A stretch of 64,000 bases of DNA from CAYYUA01 sp964542585 (GTDB lineage: Bacteria > Bacteroidota > Bacteroidia > CAILMK01 > CAYYUA01): positions 1 through 64,000 of the forward strand of contig CAZIUI010000011.1 of assembly GCA_964542585.1 (NCBI GenBank), in the 5' to 3' direction. The notes beneath the pieces are model-generated. The model searched no databases. It saw only the letters and a list, made by a program, of their open reading frames with translations, and was not told the DNA's origin. Position numbers and translations under genes: made by a program. Shown here piece by piece: positions 44,731 to 53,954 of this stretch (positions within the stretch are counted from its first letter, which is position 1; every line of letters begins with the position of its first letter).

Positions 44731-47691
44731 ATGCCTTATAAAATTATAACAAAGGTTACCCTTGGCCTTGCTCTTCTTGGATGTTGTGGTCTTTCAGTAA
44801 ATGCTCAGAATGTCCAGATTCGAGATCCTGAGGTTGACTTAAAGCAAGAAGGCTTGAATAAAGTAGACCCAGCCGAACAGCAAAAACTTGCTAATCAGGC
44901 ATTTTGGCAAAATTTTAAATCTGCTCATCCTACTTGGCAGGCATGGTTTAATGAAAAAACAAAACTTCCCCATAAGGCCTATGGAAAGCCCATTGATGTA
45001 CAAGGGAATACGCTTAAAACTAAAGCTAACAAAGTACTTGAAGGTGTCTTAGACGCTTTTCCTATTGAACCTGAGCAATTGAAGTTTGATAATACCCGGA
45101 GCTCACCCAATGCGGGGTTTGTTACTTTTAAGCAAACCTTTAACAAAAAGAAAGTATTAACCAGCAAGGTTAAATTAAGGTTTACCAAAAAAGGAGCCCT
45201 GACCCAATTTTCGCTTGACTACTACCCGGCTATTAGTGATTTGCCTAAGCCAAAACTGACCCCTAAAGCACTGCTTAGTGCTGCAAAAAAAGGCATTGAT
45301 GGAAATGTAAAAGAGGCCAAGATTAATGGAGGCCTTCAAATCCTCCCTAACAAGGGTGATTATTATTTAGTAAGAGAAGTGACCATCAGAGGGGAAAAGC
45401 CAAGTCAAAACGAGCCTTTTGACTACCGTACGCTAGTAGATGCTAAAAGTGGAGATATCCTCTACCGCAAAAATCGCGTTGTTGAGGCTAATTTTAATGA
45501 CCTACCCTTAAAAGGAACTGTAGTAGATGAATACCCCGGAAATGGCCAAAAGGCTGTAAACCTTCGGCATCTCTCCGTTGAAGCAAATGGCCAAACTTTT
45601 TTTACTGATAGTACTGGGGAACTATCTATTAACTTGCCTGATAGCACGCAAGCTAATATTACGCTTGAAGGAAAATTTGCCAGTGTCCAAGATCGTGGAG
45701 AGCAATCTCCTGCCTTTCAAAGAGTTTTGGATACCAGCAGAAGCGTTCAAAAGATATCGTTTGACAGTGCAGCTCGTCTCGATCAAATTTCCGCCTACCA
45801 TAATACCAATACCATTCATGATTACATGAAAGGATTAATGCCGAATTTTACAGGCCTTGACAATCCCATTGAGGTAAATACAGGCCTTGAGCAAGGGCAG
45901 GGTTGTAATGCGGTGTACAATCCCAGAGAGAATTCCATTAATTTTTTTGAAGACAACGACCAATGCCCAAGTTTTGCCAAAGTGGCGGATGTAGTTTACC
46001 ACGAATATGGTCACGCTATCAACAGTGTTTTCTATGAAGAAAATGGATCGACTTTCAGAAACGGAGCGTTAGGGGAAGGTTACGCTGATGTTTGGGGTAT
46101 GCTGCCCCCGGATGATCCGGTAATTGGAAAAGGAATTACCAATGGTCCGGGAAACAGGGTAATTCGCCGGTATGATAGGAATCCTAAGGTTTATCCCCAG
46201 GATATAACCGGCGAAGTTCACGATGATGGGGAAATCATAGCAGGCGCTTTCTGGGATATGAAGAAAAACCTGGATTCGCTGGATCAAATGGCCCAGCTCT
46301 TTGCGGCTACTTATCAAGCCCTGCCGAATGCCATGGAAGGGAATGAAGGACAGCTTTACAGGGATATTTTATTAGAGGTCTTAACGGCTAATGATGATGA
46401 TAACGATTTGTCAAATGGCACCCCGGACCAGGACGCAATTACCTCAGCTTTTGCTAGGCACGGTATTACCCTTCTTGCCGGTATTGAACTGGATCATACG
46501 CCCCAAAAGTTGCGGAAACCAAACACAACTTCCGATTTTACGGCTTCTATTGATGGTCAGTTGCTTACGCCTATTGGCGGTATTCGACTTAAGTACAAGT
46601 TGAATGATGATCAACAATGGCAAACCAATGATTTGCAAAAACAAGGTAGTCAGTCCGTTTATAAGGCCTCTATTTCCGGGGCTGATACCGGCGATGTGAT
46701 GACCTATTATTTTCAATTACTTGATCAACAGGGAAATGTATCAGCAACGCTCCCGGAAGGTGCAAACGAAAATACCATTGAAAATTTGCCCTATTACACC
46801 TTATACGGCTTTGATGTGATTACCCATGATTCCCTCAATAGTAGTCAAGGCTGGTCCATTAGTGGCGATGCCCGGTCAGGCATGTGGACTTTTGCAGAGC
46901 CGGTGCCTTCTTTCATAGACGGTGAGCCTGAAACGCCGGAGAACAGGGTGCAGCCAGCCTCCGATCACACTGGTGGCCCTGTAAACAAATGTGCTGTAAC
47001 GGAGAATGCCCCCAGCCGGAATGTTCAACAGGGTTTTGCTGATATAGATAATGGAGAGACGATTTTAATTTCATCGTATTACAATGTCGATACCCTTCAA
47101 TCCCCGGTTATTGGTTTTCACCGGTGGTTTAGTAATGCTACTGGTACGAATCCAAAGAACGACCCATTTGAGGTATACATTCAAAGCCGTCAGGGAAGTA
47201 CCTGGACGGAGGTCAGTAATACTTTTCAACCCGATAGGGAATGGCGTATGCGCTTAATTGATGTCAATTCAAGGTTAAACCAACAAGTTGAGGCTGTTAG
47301 GTTGCGATTTATTGCTTCCGATCGTGTTGATAATTCAGAGCAGCAGGCAGGTCAGAGTATTACGGAAGCTGCTGTGGATGATGTGGTCGTTTATGAGCGT
47401 CTGAGAAAAGGCTTCCGCCCAGTGGGCCAGTCTGACCTTTCTACTAGAGGGGCTTCAATGACCGTATTCCCCAACCCTACGAATGGTATTGTTAAGATTA
47501 ACCGGCCGGAACAGAAAACAGCGGTTAAGGCTCAGGTGATCAATGCGCATGGACAAGTTATGGAAAGAATGCCATTAGGAGGGGGTACGACCATTGTTGA
47601 CTTTTCCGCAATAGCACCAAGTAAAGGAGTTTACATCCTTAAATGGCGGGAACAAGGTCAAGTACACCATCAGCGGATCCTGTACCGTTAA
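44731..47691 (+). CDS. Secreted gluzincin metalloprotease (fungalysin/thermolysin-like) with type A T9SS sorting domain
   Basis: This 986-residue protein has a signal peptide (cut near SVNAQ), an FTP/PepSY-type propeptide (about 50-250), and a catalytic domain with zinc motif HEYGH at 424-428 and the third ligand Glu near 449 in GALGEGYADVWG. The Glu 25 residues after the motif is the gluzincin pattern; FTP plus the GEGYAD element resembles family M36 more than M4. Beta-sandwich modules follow from about 590, and the last 80 residues (MTVFPNPTNGIVKIN ... GVYILKWREQGQVHHQRILYR) are a type A sorting domain. It is probably secreted to digest proteins. The gene stands alone after mtaB with a 100-nt gap. 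Confidence 0.9.
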   Translation: MPYKIITKVTLGLALLGCCGLSVNAQNVQIRDPEVDLKQEGLNKVDPAEQQKLANQAFWQNFKSAHPTWQAWFNEKTKLPHKAYGKPIDVQGNTLKTKANKVLEGVLDAFPIEPEQLKFDNTRSSPNAGFVTFKQTFNKKKVLTSKVKLRFTKKGALTQFSLDYYPAISDLPKPKLTPKALLSAAKKGIDGNVKEAKINGGLQILPNKGDYYLVREVTIRGEKPSQNEPFDYRTLVDAKSGDILYRKNRVVEANFNDLPLKGTVVDEYPGNGQKAVNLRHLSVEANGQTFFTDSTGELSINLPDSTQANITLEGKFASVQDRGEQSPAFQRVLDTSRSVQKISFDSAARLDQISAYHNTNTIHDYMKGLMPNFTGLDNPIEVNTGLEQGQGCNAVYNPRENSINFFEDNDQCPSFAKVADVVYHEYGHAINSVFYEENGSTFRNGALGEGYADVWGMLPPDDPVIGKGITNGPGNRVIRRYDRNPKVYPQDITGEVHDDGEIIAGAFWDMKKNLDSLDQMAQLFAATYQALPNAMEGNEGQLYRDILLEVLTANDDDNDLSNGTPDQDAITSAFARHGITLLAGIELDHTPQKLRKPNTTSDFTASIDGQLLTPIGGIRLKYKLNDDQQWQTNDLQKQGSQSVYKASISGADTGDVMTYYFQLLDQQGNVSATLPEGANENTIENLPYYTLYGFDVITHDSLNSSQGWSISGDARSGMWTFAEPVPSFIDGEPETPENRVQPASDHTGGPVNKCAVTENAPSRNVQQGFADIDNGETILISSYYNVDTLQSPVIGFHRWFSNATGTNPKNDPFEVYIQSRQGSTWTEVSNTFQPDREWRMRLIDVNSRLNQQVEAVRLRFIASDRVDNSEQQAGQSITEAAVDDVVVYERLRKGFRPVGQSDLSTRGASMTVFPNPTNGIVKINRPEQKTAVKAQVINAHGQVMERMPLGGGTTIVDFSAIAPSKGVYILKWREQGQVHHQRILYR

Positions 47692-47721
47692 AGTAAGCCA
47701 CAAGTATGATAGCTTAAGGCA

Positions 47722-48390
47722 ATGCCTATACGCCAGCACTGGCTTATTACAAAAGCACTGGTCCGGAAAGAACTCCTGATGGAATGGAGGCAAAAGTACG
47801 CCCTTAGTGGCGTACTTTTGTATGTCGTAACCACCGTCTTCCTCCTCTATTTCCTTTTTGACACCGTGGGACCTGAGAGCTGGGCAGCCCTTTTCTGGGT
47901 AACCGTTCTTTTTGCTTCCATTAACGCAGTGGCTAAAAGTTTCATGCAGGAAAGTTATGGTCGGATGCTGTATTTTTACAGCGTAGCAGCGCCTTTTCAC
48001 TTCCTTTTAGCCAAAATGGTATATAACCTCCTTTTGCTTTTAGCCATCAGTTTTCTTACCCTTTTAAGTTTTTGCCTATTGCTGGGTACGCCTATTGAAC
48101 AGCTGTTTGATTGGGGCGTTATTGCAGGTACGGGGAGCATAGGCTTTAGCTTAACGTTTACTACCATTTCGGCTATTGCCGCTAAGGCTGAAAACAATGC
48201 AACGCTCATGGCTATTTTGGGTTTTCCTGTTGTGTTACCTCAATTAGCTTTACTAACAGACCTCTCAAGAACCCTAATACTTACAGGGCGTTTGGGATCC
48301 GCTGATGATACCCTTTTAGCTATTGGCGCTGTTGATCTGATCATTGTCATTGTCTCCTTTTTGCTGTTCCCGTACCTTTGGCGCGAATAA
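47722..48390 (+). CDS. ccmB: Haem exporter subunit CcmB
   Basis: CcmB is the membrane subunit of the CcmAB transporter in cytochrome c maturation system I. The 222 residues contain six transmembrane segments and the family start LVRKELLMEWRQKYALSGVLLYVV, with the sequence FASINAVAKSFMQE in the first loop. It begins a plus-strand operon ccmB-ccmC-ccmD-ccmE-ccmF with small gaps. The ATPase partner CcmA is not in the window. ATG 47722 lies 30 nt after the protease stop. Confidence 0.93.
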   Translation: MPIRQHWLITKALVRKELLMEWRQKYALSGVLLYVVTTVFLLYFLFDTVGPESWAALFWVTVLFASINAVAKSFMQESYGRMLYFYSVAAPFHFLLAKMVYNLLLLLAISFLTLLSFCLLLGTPIEQLFDWGVIAGTGSIGFSLTFTTISAIAAKAENNATLMAILGFPVVLPQLALLTDLSRTLILTGRLGSADDTLLAIGAVDLIIVIVSFLLFPYLWRE

Positions 48391-48406
48391 TAGACGGCGG
48401 TGGATT

Positions 48407-49090
48407 ATGGATTTTAGAAGACACTGGTGGAAAGCTTTGGGAGTGATACTTTTAATCTACACCTTGATTATGGGGTTTCTAGGAAAAGTGCCGGCCATGG
48501 GTGTTTTAAAAGAAAGTATTCGCAACTTTTATTTTCATGTTCCCATGTGGTTTGGAATGATCATCCTTTTTGCAGTAGGAGTGGTTTACAGTTTAAAGTA
48601 CCTTCACAGCCAACGATTGGGTGATGATAGAATTGCAGTAGAGTTTGTGAATGCCGGCATTTTATTTGGGCTTATGGGTATGGTAACCGGTGCCCTTTGG
48701 GCAAAATTTACCTGGGGTGAATGGTGGAGTAACGATCCTAAGCAGAATGGTTCCGCTATAGCACTTTTGCTGTATTTTGCCTACTTAATCCTGCGCAATG
48801 CTATTCAAGAGCCACAAACCCGCGCTAGGATATCGGGTGTTTTTAACATCTTTGCTTTTTCTGCAATGATCCCGTTGATTTTTATTTTACCCAGGCTAAC
48901 TGATTCACTGCACCCTGGAAGTGGTGGAAATCCCGGATTTAACGCCTATGACCTGAATTACAATATGCGTTTTGTCTTCTACCCGGCTGTTATAGGTTGG
49001 ACGTTACTTGGCGTATGGTTGGCCACGCTCTGTATCCGTTTAAAACAAGTGGAACGGAAAATCCAAGGTTTGGATGAATTTGAAGGTTAA
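48407..49090 (+). CDS. ccmC: Cytochrome c maturation protein CcmC (haem handling)
   Basis: CcmC loads haem onto CcmE in the periplasm. The 227-residue protein has six membrane segments and the tryptophan-rich WWD motif in WAKFTWGEWWSNDPKQNG, flanked by the axial His residues of the family (in NFYFHVPMWFG and near the second loop, LTDSLHPGSGG). I chose ATG 48407 (MDFRRHWWKALG); the longer reading begins inside ccmB. It follows ccmB by 16 nt. Confidence 0.95.
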   Translation: MDFRRHWWKALGVILLIYTLIMGFLGKVPAMGVLKESIRNFYFHVPMWFGMIILFAVGVVYSLKYLHSQRLGDDRIAVEFVNAGILFGLMGMVTGALWAKFTWGEWWSNDPKQNGSAIALLLYFAYLILRNAIQEPQTRARISGVFNIFAFSAMIPLIFILPRLTDSLHPGSGGNPGFNAYDLNYNMRFVFYPAVIGWTLLGVWLATLCIRLKQVERKIQGLDEFEG

Positions 49091-49130
49091 ACGGTATGAC
49101 GATCTTAAAGAATTCGACCGCTAAAATGCC

Positions 49131-49388
49131 ATGCTATTGAGCGCTCTAAGCTTTTATTCAACTTTGAAAAAACTTACTGCTATAACCCTGTGTTGTTTAT
49201 TTACAAATATGGCATATGCACAGGAGCGGGGCATGGCTGAAACCCTCAGAGATTCTGGTAAAATTTATGTTGTTGTAGGTGTGGTCCTGTTAATATTTGT
49301 TGGGGTGTTAATTTACTTGATACGAATGGATAGAAAAATCAGCAAGCTAGAAGCTTTGAATCGAGCAGATAAAACCGAAAACCAATGA
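49131..49388 (+). CDS. ccmD: CcmD-like small membrane protein
   Basis: CcmD is a small protein that helps CcmC and CcmE interact and releases holo-CcmE. This 85-residue form is longer than typical CcmD (about 40-70), as it has an N-terminal signal-like segment (about 12-30), then a transmembrane segment at about 45-65 followed by MDRKISKLEAL, the charged helix that follows the anchor in this family. Similarity is limited, so the call rests mainly on its position between ccmC and ccmE. Its TGA overlaps the ccmE ATG (ATGA). Confidence 0.75.
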   Translation: MLLSALSFYSTLKKLTAITLCCLFTNMAYAQERGMAETLRDSGKIYVVVGVVLLIFVGVLIYLIRMDRKISKLEALNRADKTENQ

Positions 49389-49798
49389 AGAAAACAAACC
49401 TCATAGCCCTTGTCTTATTAGCTGTTTCAATGGGAATTATCATTGTGGCTTTAGGTGATAGTAGTCAATACGTTAGCTTTGATAAAGCGGCAGATTATCC
49501 CAATGAGCAGTATCATGTAGTGGGTAAGTTAATGGAAGAAAAGCCGATGATCTACGAGCCAAGGGAAAATCCTAATAAGTTTACTTTTCATTTAAAAGAC
49601 GAAAAGGGCAATGTTAGAAAGGTTATTTACAACGATGCCAAGCCAAGAGACATTACTAAAACCGACCGTATTGTCCTTGTAGGGGAGATGAAGAGTCAAG
49701 AAACTTTCCACGCAGATCGCATTCTCATGAAGTGCCCTTCCAAGTATAAGCAAGACCGTATCAAGGGCAAGAAGAAGGAGATGGCTAAAGCGGACTAA
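49385..49798 (+). CDS. ccmE: Haem chaperone CcmE, CxxxY type
   Basis: CcmE carries haem covalently to CcmF for attachment to apocytochromes. The 137-residue protein has an N-terminal membrane anchor and an OB-fold domain. In E. coli-type CcmE haem is bound by His in HxxxY; here the site reads KCPSKYKQ, with Cys117 and Tyr121, a CxxxY motif. This variant has been reported in Desulfovibrio and archaea with a changed system, and I believe it is common in Bacteroidota, but I have not checked. The Lys-rich tail (KKKEMAKAD) is short. The gene overlaps ccmD by 4 nt and ends 3 nt before ccmF. Confidence 0.9.
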   Translation: MKKTNLIALVLLAVSMGIIIVALGDSSQYVSFDKAADYPNEQYHVVGKLMEEKPMIYEPRENPNKFTFHLKDEKGNVRKVIYNDAKPRDITKTDRIVLVGEMKSQETFHADRILMKCPSKYKQDRIKGKKKEMAKAD

Positions 49799-49801
49799 CT
49801 A

Positions 49802-52225
49802 ATGAAGTATCAAGGCGAAGCGTTATTTCCAGGTAACCTGGGTTACTTTTTGGTCACCCTTATGTTCACGGCTGGATTGATTTCCTTAATAGCCTATTAC
49901 ATGGCTGCGAGGAATAATAAGGGTAGCTTATCATGGAAAAGTATAGGCAGGTTTTCTTTTGGTATTCATGGATTGGCTGTTATAGGAGTGATGGTCACCA
50001 TGTTTTATCTTATTTATAACCACATGTTTGAGTACCAGTATGTATGGTCGCACTCCTCCAAAACCCTTCCCACCAAATACATGATCTCCTGCTTTTGGGA
50101 GGGGCAGGAAGGTAGCTTCTTACTTTGGTCTTTTTGGCATATTGTGCTCGGGACTATACTTATGGGGGTGGCTCGTAAGTGGGAATCATCGGTAATGACG
50201 GTGGTATTGCTTGCCCAGGTTATCCTGGCCTCGATGCTATTGGGGCTTAAGTTTGGGGACGTCACCATTGGTAGTAATCCCTTTGTCTTATTAAGAAATG
50301 CCAAAGAAAGTGCCCCGATCTTTCAAAATGCCAATTATCTACAGATGATCACGGATGGTCAAGGGCTGAATCCGTTGTTGCAAAACTACTGGATGGTCAT
50401 ACATCCGCCTGTGTTGTTTTTAGGTTTTGCATCTACCATCGTTCCTTTTGCGTATGCGATAGCCGGGCTTTGGAAACGAGACCTTAAAAACTGGGTAGGC
50501 GAAGCGTTACCATGGACGCATTTTTCCCTGTTAATTCTAGGAGCTGGCGTTCTTATGGGCGGTGCCTGGGCGTATGAAGCTTTGAACTTTGGAGGATTTT
50601 GGGCCTGGGACCCTGTTGAAAATGCAGCACTGGTGCCTTGGTTATTGATTGTGGCTGGTTTACACTGTATGGTGATCTATAGGAGTCGTGGTAAAGCCCT
50701 CTTTTCAGCTTTCCTCTTCATTATCCTGGGGTTTCTTTTAGTCTTATATGCCACCTACTTAACCCGCAGTGGCGTGCTGGGCGATTCCTCGGTTCACTCT
50801 TTCACGGGTGCAGGGCTTTCATGGCAGTTACTAGGGTTTATTTTTACCTTTTTAATTCTATCAGCGGTATTGATGACAAGGCGTTGGGGCTTGATCCCCG
50901 GTAGTAAGCAGGAAGATCAATTGCTATCACGAGAATTTTGGATGTACATTGGTAGCTTGGTCCTGACCCTTTCAGCTTTCCACGTAATTTTTGTCACTTC
51001 TTTTCCGGTGATCAGTAATATACCTGGTTTGGACCTGGCACCACCAGCCAATAAAATTGAACACTACAACAAATTCCAACTACCGTTTGCGGTTATTATT
51101 ACTTTTTTAACAGGGTTTGGACAATTCCTTCGTTACCGCGAATCGAAAGGGTGGCCATTTCTTAAGCAATTGGTTGGTTTGTTAATCGCTAGTGCCTTAG
51201 TCACCTATGGCTTGAAATGGTTGACTGGCATGGAAAACCTCATTTTCCTCACACTCCTTTATGCATCAGTTTTTGGGGTAGTTGGAAATATCGCTTTTAT
51301 GGGGCCGTTTTTAAAGCAAGGACGATTCCGGTTTACATCTTCATCTGTAAGCCACATAGGCTTTGCCCTTATCATTATCGGTGCTTTGGTCTCTACTTCT
51401 CAGCAGAAGGTGATATCACTTAACCGGCAGGGGGTGGATTATGGCAAAAATTTCGATGAGAAAGCTGAGCGTCAAAATAAGTTGCTCAGGAAGTTTGAGC
51501 CGAAGATCATGGACAACTACCTCCTTACTTACATAGGGGATTCCACCAAAAAACCAAACACCTATTACAAGGTACGCTACCACCGGTTACAGTCCAAAAC
51601 ACTCGATACGCTTGGGTCTTTTACGCTTAAACCCAGGGCTCAGATAAATGACAATATGGGACTAATTGCAAGCCCTGATACTCGTCATTACCTTACGCGT
51701 GATATATACACACACGTTAAGTCGGTTCCGGATAAGACCCGTGGTGATTTTGATCCCCAGTACGATTCTTTCAAAACGTACAAAGTAAAAAGGGGCGAAA
51801 CATTCCGGCACAAGGACCTGACTATTCGAGTGCTAGGTATTGATCCTGATGTCCCTGAAGCGGAAGTTCCCTTTTCGCAGTACCGGATAGCTAGTAAGCT
51901 GAAACTAAGCGTTTCCAATGATTTTATTACCAAGACCGTTTCTCCTCTTATGGTCCTAAAACGGGATAAAATATATTCGCCGGGAACTGAAATTGAGCAA
52001 TTGGAAGGAAAAGTCAGGTTTACCCGTATTATTCCTGAAGAGGAAGCTTTTAAGGTAGCGGTAGCTAAGGGTGAGCAAAAAGTAAAGGACTACATCATCA
52101 TGAAGGCCATCATGTTTCCCTATATCAACCTCTTGTGGCTGGGATGTGTAGTAATGACAGTGGGTTTTGGGATAGCCGTTTACCGCCGGAAGCTTGAAAG
52201 AAAAGCTGCTAAAAAATCAGCCTAA
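49802..52225 (+). CDS. ccmF: Cytochrome c haem lyase subunit CcmF
   Basis: CcmF is the haem lyase that ligates haem to CxxCH of apocytochrome c. The 807-residue protein has about 13-14 transmembrane segments, the WWD-type loop GGFWAWDPVENAALVPWLLIVAGLHC, the conserved TYLTRSGVLGDSSVHSF, and a large soluble domain near the C-terminus (about 540-770) before the last membrane segment. It is longer than the usual 650 residues, mainly through that domain. CcmF closes the local ccm operon; ccmG and ccmH are not present. It converges with nadE. Confidence 0.95.
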   Translation: MKYQGEALFPGNLGYFLVTLMFTAGLISLIAYYMAARNNKGSLSWKSIGRFSFGIHGLAVIGVMVTMFYLIYNHMFEYQYVWSHSSKTLPTKYMISCFWEGQEGSFLLWSFWHIVLGTILMGVARKWESSVMTVVLLAQVILASMLLGLKFGDVTIGSNPFVLLRNAKESAPIFQNANYLQMITDGQGLNPLLQNYWMVIHPPVLFLGFASTIVPFAYAIAGLWKRDLKNWVGEALPWTHFSLLILGAGVLMGGAWAYEALNFGGFWAWDPVENAALVPWLLIVAGLHCMVIYRSRGKALFSAFLFIILGFLLVLYATYLTRSGVLGDSSVHSFTGAGLSWQLLGFIFTFLILSAVLMTRRWGLIPGSKQEDQLLSREFWMYIGSLVLTLSAFHVIFVTSFPVISNIPGLDLAPPANKIEHYNKFQLPFAVIITFLTGFGQFLRYRESKGWPFLKQLVGLLIASALVTYGLKWLTGMENLIFLTLLYASVFGVVGNIAFMGPFLKQGRFRFTSSSVSHIGFALIIIGALVSTSQQKVISLNRQGVDYGKNFDEKAERQNKLLRKFEPKIMDNYLLTYIGDSTKKPNTYYKVRYHRLQSKTLDTLGSFTLKPRAQINDNMGLIASPDTRHYLTRDIYTHVKSVPDKTRGDFDPQYDSFKTYKVKRGETFRHKDLTIRVLGIDPDVPEAEVPFSQYRIASKLKLSVSNDFITKTVSPLMVLKRDKIYSPGTEIEQLEGKVRFTRIIPEEEAFKVAVAKGEQKVKDYIIMKAIMFPYINLLWLGCVVMTVGFGIAVYRRKLERKAAKKSA

Positions 52226-52279
52226 AAAACTTTCTGGTTTAAAGCTTACACGAGGAGGAAGCTTGTTTAACTTGGCATC

Positions 52280-53926
52280 TTACGATAAATATTTTGCTAC
52301 AATCGGCAGTCGTCTGCCCATGCCAAAGGCCTTATCGGAAACCCTAAGAATGGGAGGCGATTGGTAGCGTTTGTACTCGCTTTGGTTCACCATCTTTAAA
52401 GCAGACCTCACTGTTTGCTCCGGGTGCCCTAATTGGATGATTTCTTCTGGCCCCTTGCGGTTCTCAATGTATTCATACAAAATAGGGTCTAAGTCCTCGT
52501 AAGGAGGTAGCATATCAGTGTCTTTCTGATCATGGCGCAGTTCTGCAGAAGGTGCTTTGGTAATCATGTTCTCTGGTATCGTTGGTCCAAGTTGATCATT
52601 AATGTAACGCGAAAGGGCAAAAGCCTCGGTTTTGTAAACATCCCCTATCAGCGAAAGGCCTCCACACATATCCCCGTATAGGGTGCTGTATCCCACGGCC
52701 ATTTCGCTTTTATTGGAAGTGTTCAGCAGAATGTGGCCAAATTTATTGGATATTGCCATAAGGCAAACGGCCCTGCTACGCGCTTGAAGGTTTTCTTCTG
52801 CAATACCTGGCTTGGTCCCTGCGAAGTGGGGCGCAAGGGTTGATTGATACTGATTGAATAGTTCCTCTATATGAATGGTTTTAAGGGGGCTACCCAGATT
52901 TTCGGCCAGGGTGGTGGCATCTTCAATGGAAGCATCCGAGGTATAGGGGGAAGGCATCAGGACCCCTAAAACATTATCAGGGCCAAGGGCCTGAGCTGCT
53001 AAGGCCATTGTTAGACCGGAATCTATACCTCCTGAAAGACCGATGATAGCTTTTTCAAAGCCTAGCTTTCGGAAATAATCAATGGTGCCAAGCTTGATTG
53101 CCTGAAACAGCCGGTCAAAGCGGCCAGGCGCGCTATCAGTAATTGATACCGGCTCACGCTTTGAATCCTGTTCGGGTACTTGGTAAGTCGTTACCTCCTC
53201 TTCAAAATAAGGTAGTTGGTGTATGATCTGACCACTACCGCCCATGATACAGGAACCACCGTCAAAGATTAATTCGGTTTGAGCGCCAATATGGTTGACG
53301 TAAACAATAGGTAAACTATGGGCTTTGGCGTGGGCTCGAAGAACCGCCTTACGGCTTTCATCATGGGTTTGTGAGAAAGGCGAAGCCGCAATATTGATGA
53401 CCAGGTCAGGTTGTTGCTTGGCAAGCTTCGCCATAGGGTCATTGATGTACAAGGGGTTATCGCCAACACTCCAGAGGTCCTCACAGATAGTGATGGCTAT
53501 TCGCCAACCATTAATGTTGACAATAGACGGATTGAGACCAGGCTGGAAATACCGGTTTTCATCAAAGATATCGTAAGTAGGAAGGAGGTTTTTATAAGTC
53601 AAGTGTTGAATCTGACCATCGTACATCGTGTAAGCAGCGTTGTACAAGGGTTTCCCTTTTTCGTTGGGGTTTTGGGAAGGGCCGCCAACAATTGCTGTAA
53701 TCCCCTCACAAGCTTCAGCTATGGTTTTCATGCAATGCTCACATAACACCACAAAATGGTCAAATTCCAGGAAATCGCGTGGAGGATAGCCACTTATGGC
53801 TAATTCCGGGAAAACCGCAAGCTCGCTACCTGCTGCTTTGGCTTCCTTTATAGCCTTTACAATCTTGTTGGTATTACTGCTGAAGTACCCGGTGTGAAAA
53901 TTAAGCTGTGCTAAACTGACCTTCAT
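52280..53926 (-). CDS. nadE: Glutamine-dependent NAD+ synthetase
   Basis: NadE makes NAD+ from deamido-NAD+, ATP and glutamine. The 548-residue protein has an N-terminal nitrilase-type glutaminase with Glu in VFPELAISGYPP, Lys in YKNLLPTYDIFDENRY and Cys in ITICEDLWSVG, then the C-terminal synthetase with the PP-loop GLSGGIDSGLT and NTSNKSEMAVGY. I chose ATG 53926 (MKVSLAQLNFHTG); a start five codons earlier is possible. It is followed upstream by a barrel gene and gldB; nadE next to gldB is seen in other gliding Bacteroidota (family knowledge). Confidence 0.96.
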   Translation of the reverse strand: MKVSLAQLNFHTGYFSSNTNKIVKAIKEAKAAGSELAVFPELAISGYPPRDFLEFDHFVVLCEHCMKTIAEACEGITAIVGGPSQNPNEKGKPLYNAAYTMYDGQIQHLTYKNLLPTYDIFDENRYFQPGLNPSIVNINGWRIAITICEDLWSVGDNPLYINDPMAKLAKQQPDLVINIAASPFSQTHDESRKAVLRAHAKAHSLPIVYVNHIGAQTELIFDGGSCIMGGSGQIIHQLPYFEEEVTTYQVPEQDSKREPVSITDSAPGRFDRLFQAIKLGTIDYFRKLGFEKAIIGLSGGIDSGLTMALAAQALGPDNVLGVLMPSPYTSDASIEDATTLAENLGSPLKTIHIEELFNQYQSTLAPHFAGTKPGIAEENLQARSRAVCLMAISNKFGHILLNTSNKSEMAVGYSTLYGDMCGGLSLIGDVYKTEAFALSRYINDQLGPTIPENMITKAPSAELRHDQKDTDMLPPYEDLDPILYEYIENRKGPEEIIQLGHPEQTVRSALKMVNQSEYKRYQSPPILRVSDKAFGMGRRLPIVAKYLS

Positions 53927-53954
53927 ATTACCACTCCCCATCTTGAACGCTCCT

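Noticed and set aside
52240..52270. Paired AAGCTT sites between ccmF and nadE as a terminator
   Set aside because: Only the 6-bp HindIII-like palindromes pair; the flanks do not extend the stem and there is no T run.
53411..53746. Plus-strand open frame inside nadE
   Set aside because: It lies opposite conserved nadE codons, has no start context and no family character; it is a shadow of the real gene.
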